Source: Acidobacteriota bacterium (GTDB lineage: Bacteria > Acidobacteriota > Thermoanaerobaculia > UBA5066). From it: 64,000 nt of DNA. Positions 58,216 to 64,000 of this stretch are shown here, piece after piece; the stretch's first letter is position 1; the number at the start of each line of letters is the position of its first letter. The stretch covers positions 62,001-126,000 of the forward strand of contig JAKOVQ010000046.1 of the NCBI GenBank assembly GCA_029781975.1. Direction: 5' to 3'. The position numbers were made by a program, and so were the translations under genes. The notes below the pieces were generated by a model. It saw only the letters and a list, made by a program, of their open reading frames with translations. It had not been told where the DNA came from and did no database searches.

Positions 58216-58949
58216 TGACGACGCGCGGGGCGGCGGCGCGGGGTCCGGAGGGCGGGGCGGCGGGCGCCCCGCAGCGCTGGCGCGTCGCGGTCGTCGAGGA
58301 CGACGACGACCTCGCCTACACCCTCGTCTACAACCTGAAGAAGGACGGCCGGTTCGAGCCGGAGCGGTACGCCGGGGGCCTCATCGCCCTCGACGAGATG
58401 ACGCTCCGCCCTCCCGACCTCGTCGTCCTCGACCTGAACCTCCCGGACGTGGACGGCCTGACGATCTGCCGCGAGCTGCGCAAGGGGGAGGCGACCCGGC
58501 GGATCCCCATCGTCATGCTGACGGCGCGGGCCGAGGAGCGCGACAAGCTCCTCGGCTTCGACCTGGGGGCGGACGACTACGTGACGAAGCCGTTCTCGAT
58601 GAAGGAGCTCCTCGCCCGCCTCGCCGCGCAGCTCCGGCGGAGCGGGTCGCCCGACGCCTCGGAGGACGTCTACGACGACGGCCGGCTCCGGGTCGACCGC
58701 GCCCGGCACCTCGTCGAGAAGGAGGGCCGGGCCGTCCACCTGACGAAGAAGGAGTTCGACCTCCTCTGGCTCCTGATCCGGAGCGGGGGGCGCGTCGTCA
58801 GCCGGGAGACGATCCTCTCGAGGCTCTGGGACTACGCGGCCGACGTCGAGACGCGGACGGTGGACGTCCACGTCCGCTCGCTCCGGAAGAAGCTGGGCGA
58901 GGGGGCCGTCGAGACGGTCGTCGGCGTGGGGTACAGGTTCCCGGCATGA
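58215..58949 (+). CDS. phoB: Phosphate regulon response regulator (PhoB-like, OmpR family)
   Basis: A 244-residue regulator: receiver domain (about 22-140) with acidic pocket VVEDDDD, phospho-acceptor Asp 73 in VLDLNLP and Lys in VTKPFS; C-terminal winged helix (about 150-244) with ETRTVDVHVRSLRKKLG. It should bind the two Pho-box arrays near the porin/pstS gap. N-terminal 20 residues are a Gly/Ala-rich tail. Confidence 0.92.
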   Translation: MTTRGAAARGPEGGAAGAPQRWRVAVVEDDDDLAYTLVYNLKKDGRFEPERYAGGLIALDEMTLRPPDLVVLDLNLPDVDGLTICRELRKGEATRRIPIVMLTARAEERDKLLGFDLGADDYVTKPFSMKELLARLAAQLRRSGSPDASEDVYDDGRLRVDRARHLVEKEGRAVHLTKKEFDLLWLLIRSGGRVVSRETILSRLWDYAADVETRTVDVHVRSLRKKLGEGAVETVVGVGYRFPA

Positions 58950-60343
58950 CGCGGTCCGCCTCCCGGCGGCTCCGGCCGGCCCTCGAGGCCGCGGGGCTGG
59001 CGCTCCTCGTCGTCGCAGGCGTGGCCCTCGAACGGACCGGCGTCCTGGCAGGCCTCCTCGCCGCCGCGACCGTCTTCTGGTTCCGCAGGCGGCGGACGCG
59101 GGAGCTCGACCTCGTCCGGGCCGGCGTGGCGGAGGCGGCGCAGGGGGTCCGCCCGGAGGCGGTGCCGGGGCTCTCGGAGGAGACGGAGGACGTCTTCGCC
59201 GACCTGGGGCGGTTCGCCTCCCTCGTCGCCTCCGAGCGCGAAGGGAACGAGAAGGCGCGGCTCCTGGCCCGGACTCTCTTCGACGAGCTCCCCGTCGGCC
59301 TCGTCGTCGTCGACCGGGCGCAGCGGGTCCTCGACGTCAACCCGGCCGCGCGGCACATCCTCGGCATCCCGGACGGGACGCGCGTCGGCGCCCTCGTCGA
59401 CCTCGCGCGGGAGCCCGAGGTGCAGCGCCTTTTCCGCTCCGTCCTCGACGCGCCGGGGGACGGGGGCGCCGGCCAGGCGGTCGTCCGGCGGGACGACGGC
59501 GGCGAGGGGCGGCACCTCGAGCTGACGGTCCGCGCGGTGCCGGGCGAGCCCTCGTCGGGCGAGGCGGCCGCCGTGGGGGTCCTCCGGGACGTGACCGAGC
59601 GCGAGCGGACCGAGCTGATGAGGCGCCGCTTCGTGGCCGACGTCTCGCACGAGCTCCGGACGCCCGTCGCCACCGTCCGCGCGGCCGCGGAGACCCTCGC
59701 CGGCGAGGACGGCCTCGCGCCCGACCTGCGGCGGCTCGTCGAGATCCTCCAGCGGCAGTCGTCCGAGATGCAGGAGCTCGTCTCCGACCTGACGGACCTC
59801 TCGCAGATCGAGGCGGGCGCGGTGGCGCTGGCGCTCGACAGGCTCCCGGTCCGGAGCCTCCTCTGCGGCGTCCTGAGGGACCTGGCGCCCGCCGCGCAGG
59901 CCAAGGGGATCGAGCTGGCGCTCGAGGCGCCGCCGGACGCGACGGTCCTGGGGGACCACCGGAGGCTGACCCAGGTCTTCCGCAACCTGGTCGACAACGC
60001 CATCAAGTTCTCGCCGCGCGGCTCGCGGGTCGACGTCCTCGCCGAGGGGGGGGCGTCCGGGGCCGACGGCGCGCCGTGCCCGGTCCAGGTCCACGTGGTC
60101 GACCGGGGGATCGGGATCGCGAAGGCCGACCAGGCCAAGGTCTTCCAGCGGTTCTACCGGGTCGACCCCTCGAGGGCGAAGAGCGTGCCGGGGACCGGCC
60201 TGGGCCTCGCCATCGTCAAGCACCTCCTCATCCTCCACGGCGGCTCGATCCGCGTGGAGTCGGAGCCCGGCCGCGGGAGCCGGTTCAGCGTCACGCTCCC
60301 CGCCGCCCCCGCGGCGGAGAAGGTCCTCCAGGAGGCGTCATGA
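58946..60343 (+). CDS. phoR: Phosphate regulon sensor histidine kinase (PhoR-like)
   Basis: A 465-residue kinase. Hydrophobic N-terminus (about 12-40), PAS-like domain (about 100-220, DELPVGLVVVDRAQRVLDVN in outline), HisKA with FVADVSHELRTPVATVRA (His 235), then the ATPase domain with VDNAIKFSPRGS, DRGIGIAKADQAKVFQRFYR and GTGLGLAIVKHLL. The layout and neighbour fit PhoR, which senses phosphate via the Pst transporter and PhoU. It overlaps phoB and phoU by 4 bp each. Confidence 0.93.
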   Translation: MTRSASRRLRPALEAAGLALLVVAGVALERTGVLAGLLAAATVFWFRRRRTRELDLVRAGVAEAAQGVRPEAVPGLSEETEDVFADLGRFASLVASEREGNEKARLLARTLFDELPVGLVVVDRAQRVLDVNPAARHILGIPDGTRVGALVDLAREPEVQRLFRSVLDAPGDGGAGQAVVRRDDGGEGRHLELTVRAVPGEPSSGEAAAVGVLRDVTERERTELMRRRFVADVSHELRTPVATVRAAAETLAGEDGLAPDLRRLVEILQRQSSEMQELVSDLTDLSQIEAGAVALALDRLPVRSLLCGVLRDLAPAAQAKGIELALEAPPDATVLGDHRRLTQVFRNLVDNAIKFSPRGSRVDVLAEGGASGADGAPCPVQVHVVDRGIGIAKADQAKVFQRFYRVDPSRAKSVPGTGLGLAIVKHLLILHGGSIRVESEPGRGSRFSVTLPAAPAAEKVLQEAS

Positions 60344-61023
60344 AAGAGCACTTCTCCGAGCTCCTCGAGCGGCTGCGCCGCGACCTCATCACGATGGGGG
60401 CGGAGGTCGAGGCGCAGATCGCCCACGCCGTCGAGGCCCTCGTGGAGGGCGACGCGGAGAAGGCGCAGGTCGTCATCGCGCGCGACTCGGTGATCAACGA
60501 GATGGAGAACCGGATCGAGGAGCAGGCGATCCACCTCCTGGCGACCCAGCAGCCTGTGGCGGTGGACCTCCGTCTCCTCGTCGCGGCCCTCAAGATCAAC
60601 TCCGACCTCGAGCGGATCGGCGACCACGCGGTCAACATCGCGCAGTCGGCCGAGCGCCTCAGCCGCTCGAGGATGTTCAAGCCGTGGGTCGACATCCCGC
60701 ACATGGCCGACGTCGCCCGCGGCATGCTCAAGGACGCGCTCGACTCCTTCGTGAGGCGCGACGTCCAGCTCGCCCAGGAGGTCTGCGAGCGCGACGACGT
60801 CCTCGACATGAAGAACCGCTCGCTGATCCGCGAGCTCCTGACCTACATGGCCGAGAACCCCGCGGTCATCACCCGCTCCATCGAGATCATGACGCTCTCG
60901 AAGAACCTCGAGCGGGTGGGCGACCTGGCGACGAACATCGCCGAGGAGGCGATCTTCATCGTCGAGGGTCGGAACATCAAGCACTCGCCGCGGCCCCCGG
61001 GCGAGCACCACGAGCAGGCCTGA
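60340..61023 (+). CDS. phoU: Phosphate signalling protein PhoU
   Basis: A 227-residue all-helical protein with two PhoU repeats. Metal-binding type motifs are INSDLERIGDHAVNIAQ (about 86-102) and SKNLERVGDLATNIAEEAIF (about 187-206). It damps PhoR signalling and restrains Pst when phosphate is plentiful. Last gene of the operon; the next gene is convergent with 30 bp between stops and only weak hairpin potential. Confidence 0.95.
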   Translation: MKEHFSELLERLRRDLITMGAEVEAQIAHAVEALVEGDAEKAQVVIARDSVINEMENRIEEQAIHLLATQQPVAVDLRLLVAALKINSDLERIGDHAVNIAQSAERLSRSRMFKPWVDIPHMADVARGMLKDALDSFVRRDVQLAQEVCERDDVLDMKNRSLIRELLTYMAENPAVITRSIEIMTLSKNLERVGDLATNIAEEAIFIVEGRNIKHSPRPPGEHHEQA

Positions 61024-61053
61024 TCCCCGTCCCGTCCGGGCGGCGCCCCGCCG

Positions 61054-64000
61054 TCAGCCGGGAGAGTCGGGCTCGCGCGCGAAGACCAGGAGCGCTTCGG
61101 CGACCCGGGCGCCGGGCCCGAGGATCACCGCCAGCGCGCGGGCGTAGCTCTCGAGCTGGGGGCGGTAGAGCTCCTCGCGGGCGGCCCGCGCCTCGGACGA
61201 GGAGACCCGGTCGGTTTTCCAGTCGACGATCACCCAGCCCGCCGGCTCCTCGAAGAGGAGGTCGATCTTCCCCTCGACGAGGGGCGCGCCCGGGAGGGCG
61301 TCGTCGCGGAAGAGGACGGGGAGCTCGACGAAGCGGCGAACGGACGCCCGGGCGCGGGCGACGACGGGATGGGCCAGGAGGCGCGCGACGAGGGCGATCG
61401 CCTCGTCGCGCTCGGAGGGGACCGCCAGGTCGGAGCACGACTCAACCGCGGCGCGCGCGAGGTCCCGCGCGTCTCCGCGGTCCCGGCCGTCCCGGCCGTC
61501 TCGGCCGTCCGGGCCCCCGGGCGCAAGGAGCCGCTCCATCGCCGCGTGGACGGCGACCCCGATCCGGATCGCCCGCCCCTGCGCCTCGTCCTCGCGATCG
61601 GACGGCGGGAGGTCCTCGGGCGAGGCGGGCGAGGCAGATGTGGCGGATGCGGTGGATGTGGACGACGTCGCGGCCGAGGTGAAGGCCCGGTCCTTCTCGC
61701 CGGAGCGCCGGAGGGGACGGGCGGCCGTAGCGCGGGCGTGCGCGAGGCGCGCCTCGGCAGCGGCGATCTCCTCCGGGAGGGCGGTCGAGAGCTCCGCGGC
61801 AGGCGCCGCCGCGGCTTCGGGCGCCGGAGCCGTCCCGTCCTCCGCCTCCTCTCCGGCAGGCGCGCCGCCCCGGGCGGGAGCGGGGCGCGAGACGTCGGCC
61901 TCGACCTTCTCGACGAGGGGCGCGAGGGCGGGGGGAGGCCCCTCGGCGAAGGCGATCGCGGCGAGGGCCTTCCGCCCGATCGGGTCGGAGACGCTCCCGT
62001 CCTTCTTCCGGGTCCGCTTCCGGAACCACGAGAGGACGAGCTCGTGGCGGGCGCGCGTCGTCGCGACGTAGAGGAGGCGCTTCTCCTCGGCCAGCTCCCG
62101 GAGTCGGTCGCCCGCCTCGACGAGCCTCCATCCCGGGGTCGCGCACCGCTCGCCCCCGAACGGGGCGCGGAATCCCAGCCTTCCCCCCTCGTGGTCCGAG
62201 ACGAAGGTGCGGATCGACCGCCGCCTCTCGGGGTCGGAGAAGCCGAGGTCCGCCACGACGACCACGTCGTACTCGAGCCCCTTGGCCTTGTGGATGGTCA
62301 GGAGGCGGACGGCGTCCTCGGTCTCCTCGAACGCGCGGGGCTCGGCGACGGACTCCTGAAGCCGCTTCACGAGCCGTTCCACGGCCGCCCGGAACCCGAC
62401 TCCCTCGGCGTCGAGCTCCCGCGCCTGGACGAGGAGCCGCTCGAGGTTCGCCTCCGCCTGCTGCGCGTTCACGATCGCTCCCGCCGTCAGGGCCGCACGG
62501 GCCGTCCTGGCGCCGAGGAGCGCCTCGACGGTCTCGGCCAGCGGCCTCTCGTGCCGGCGCGCCCGGAGCGAGGCGAGGAGGGCCGTCGCCCGCCCGGTCG
62601 CCGACTCCGGCGGGATCGAGGCGGGGTCGTCGAACCGGGCGCCGGCCTCCGCGGCCTCGAGGAGGTCGAGGTCGGACAGCCCGAAGAGGAACGACTTGAG
62701 GGCGGCGACGGTGGAGACCGAGTCGGTCGGGTCGTCGAGCGCGCGGAGGGCCGCCACCACCGCCGCGGTCTCCTCGCGTCGGAAGAAGCTCGTCCCCCCT
62801 TCGAGGACGGCCGGAATCCCCGACTCGCGGAAGACCTCCTGGAAGAGGTCGACGGCGTCGTTCCGGGCGACGAGGACCCCGATCCGTCCCCACCCTCCCG
62901 CCCGGCCCGCGTAGCGCGAGAGGAGGAGGTTCGCGACGGCGCGCGCCTCCTGCCTCCGGGCGCCTTCGTCCTCGGCGCCGCCCGCTCCGCCGTCGGGGCC
63001 CGCGTCCCCGGTCCCCTCTCCTCGCGCGCTCCCCTCGTCCGCGCCGGCATCCTCGTCCTCGTCGTCCTCGGGGACCGGGGGCGGCACGAGGTAGACCACG
63101 TGCGGGCGGCCGTCGTCGACGGCGTCCGGCGTCGCGACGAGCGGCGCGTAGGCGACGTCGTAGGCCCCGTCCGGAGAGGCGAAGACCTCGGAGAAGACGG
63201 CGTTCACGAACGAGACGAGCCCGGGGGCCGATCGGAAGCTCGTCGTCAGCGAGAGCCGGTCCCCGGCGTCGAACCGGGCGGCCACGGCCCGGTACGTCTC
63301 CACGTCGCCGCGACGGAAGCGGTAGATCGACTGCTTCGGGTCGCCGACGACGAAGAGGGCTCCCGGCGCCGGCTCCAGGTCGTCCCAGACGTCGCGGGAC
63401 TGCTCGACGTCGCCCGAGGCCAGGCGGAGGACGATCTCCGCCTGGACGGGGTCGGTGTCCTGGAACTCGTCGACGATGAAGGTCCGGTAGCGCTCCTGGA
63501 AGTGCCGCCGCGCGGCGGGGTAGTCGCAGAGGAGCTTGCGCGTGGCCAGGAGGAGGTCGTCGAAGTCGAGGAGCCCCTGCCGGCGCTTCTCCTCCTCGAC
63601 GAGGGGGAGGAAGGCCTCCCGCAGCCGGAGGAGGACTCCGGCCAGGAGGCGCTCCCGGGGGACGAGGGCGAGCCGGTCGGGGAGGTCGCGGACCTCGGCC
63701 CGGAACGCCTTCGCCCGGTCGCGCAGGCCCGCGCCGAAGACGCTCCTCCTGCCCCGGCTCGCCTCGAGCGGGGTCTGCGGCCGGGCCAGGGCGAGCTCCT
63801 CCTCGGAGAGGGTCAGGAACCCGCGGACCTCGGCCGCGGCCTGTGCGATCGACCGGACCTTCGGATCGCCGCGCTCGTCCGCGGGAACGTCCTCCACGAT
63901 CGCCTCCCCCTCCGCGGCGAGGAGCTCGAGCTCCTGGCGGACGAAGGGGAGGGGGTCGGTGGGGATCGACGCGGAGAGCGCGAGCGCGCGCTTCTCGTAG
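61054..64000 (-). CDS. addA: AddA/RecB-like helicase-nuclease (partial, 5' end beyond the window)
   Basis: At least 981 residues of a UvrD-type helicase fused to a nuclease, used for double-strand break repair. Motif II is FIVDEFQDTDPVQAE, III VVGDPKQSIYRFR, IV TSFRSAPGLVSFVN, V TIHKAKGLEYDVVVV and VI LLYVATTRARHEL. The C-terminal PD-(D/E)xK nuclease has LVEGKIDLLFEE, VIVDWKTDR and YRPQLESYARAL. The P-loop is missing because the frame continues past 64000 without a stop; a GTG at 63897 is not the true start. Low-complexity inserts (Ser/Ala/Thr and Gly-Arg-Asp runs) lie near 61490-61520 and 61640-61870. Confidence 0.9.
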   Translation of the reverse strand, partial: YEKRALALSASIPTDPLPFVRQELELLAAEGEAIVEDVPADERGDPKVRSIAQAAAEVRGFLTLSEEELALARPQTPLEASRGRRSVFGAGLRDRAKAFRAEVRDLPDRLALVPRERLLAGVLLRLREAFLPLVEEEKRRQGLLDFDDLLLATRKLLCDYPAARRHFQERYRTFIVDEFQDTDPVQAEIVLRLASGDVEQSRDVWDDLEPAPGALFVVGDPKQSIYRFRRGDVETYRAVAARFDAGDRLSLTTSFRSAPGLVSFVNAVFSEVFASPDGAYDVAYAPLVATPDAVDDGRPHVVYLVPPPVPEDDEDEDAGADEGSARGEGTGDAGPDGGAGGAEDEGARRQEARAVANLLLSRYAGRAGGWGRIGVLVARNDAVDLFQEVFRESGIPAVLEGGTSFFRREETAAVVAALRALDDPTDSVSTVAALKSFLFGLSDLDLLEAAEAGARFDDPASIPPESATGRATALLASLRARRHERPLAETVEALLGARTARAALTAGAIVNAQQAEANLERLLVQARELDAEGVGFRAAVERLVKRLQESVAEPRAFEETEDAVRLLTIHKAKGLEYDVVVVADLGFSDPERRRSIRTFVSDHEGGRLGFRAPFGGERCATPGWRLVEAGDRLRELAEEKRLLYVATTRARHELVLSWFRKRTRKKDGSVSDPIGRKALAAIAFAEGPPPALAPLVEKVEADVSRPAPARGGAPAGEEAEDGTAPAPEAAAAPAAELSTALPEEIAAAEARLAHARATAARPLRRSGEKDRAFTSAATSSTSTASATSASPASPEDLPPSDREDEAQGRAIRIGVAVHAAMERLLAPGGPDGRDGRDGRDRGDARDLARAAVESCSDLAVPSERDEAIALVARLLAHPVVARARASVRRFVELPVLFRDDALPGAPLVEGKIDLLFEEPAGWVIVDWKTDRVSSSEARAAREELYRPQLESYARALAVILGPGARVAEALLVFAREPDSPG

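Overview
The window is very GC-rich coding DNA (codons mostly end in G or C), densely packed, with most neighbouring genes overlapping by 4 bp. TolC-type and OprP-type outer-membrane proteins, RND pumps and a lipoprotein-like signal mark a diderm bacterium. The phylum cannot be fixed by reading alone. Acidobacteriota or another deep-branching diderm lineage fits the mix of a Na+-pumping decarboxylase, very large flavoprotein and extreme GC, but this is only a guess. No rRNA, tRNA, insertion sequence, phage or CRISPR was seen.

Layout. 0.2-10.2 kb is metabolic: a PfkB-family sugar kinase, a 1246-residue Nfn/glutamate-synthase-like flavoprotein, AMP nucleosidase, and a four-gene Na+-pumping methylmalonyl-CoA decarboxylase operon that ends at a strong hairpin, followed by a small convergent YXWGXW-repeat secreted protein.

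10.4-33.4 kb is the most striking part: five copies of one RNA leader that matches the fluoride (crcB-motif) riboswitch (GGCGATGGAGTYCGCC ... GCTGATGACTCCT), each placed just ahead of an operon and together covering 20 protein genes. Unit A (minus): dynamin-like GTPase, MFS transporter, enolase, PP2C phosphatase, membrane-anchored phosphodiesterase/phosphatase. Unit B (plus): two MutS-like ATPases. Unit C (plus): cyclopropane-fatty-acid synthase and a HEAT-repeat protein. Unit D (minus): dynamin-like GTPase, CrcB/Fluc fluoride channel, double-DUF190 protein, cation/proton antiporter, universal stress protein, second dynamin-like GTPase. Unit E (minus): AAA-type ATPase, two small Cys-containing proteins, metallophosphoesterase, inorganic pyrophosphatase. 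In every unit the aptamer's 3' pseudoknot strand (ACTCC) is followed by a complementary Shine-Dalgarno sequence (AGGAG), so translation should switch on when fluoride stabilises the pseudoknot. Units A and E have an extra tiny leader ORF between riboswitch and first gene. The known fluoride targets (enolase, pyrophosphatase) and the fluoride channel anchor the interpretation; the other genes are candidate new members of a fluoride-stress regulon aimed at membrane, DNA and phosphoryl-transfer damage.

33.5-46.9 kb holds a Crp/Fnr regulator, an ArsR-type regulator leading a TolC-adaptor-RND-CDF metal/drug efflux operon, a cytidylate-kinase-like protein and a second adaptor-RND pair. 46.9-50.9 kb is an arsenic operon (arsR, arsM, ACR3, arsC, ArsP-like permease, minus strand) with two matching 20-bp ArsR operators. 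50.9-61.0 kb is the phosphate regulon: an OprP-like porin divergent from pstSCAB-phoBR-phoU, with mirrored 11-bp-period Pho boxes in the gap. The window ends inside an AddA/RecB-like helicase-nuclease gene on the minus strand.
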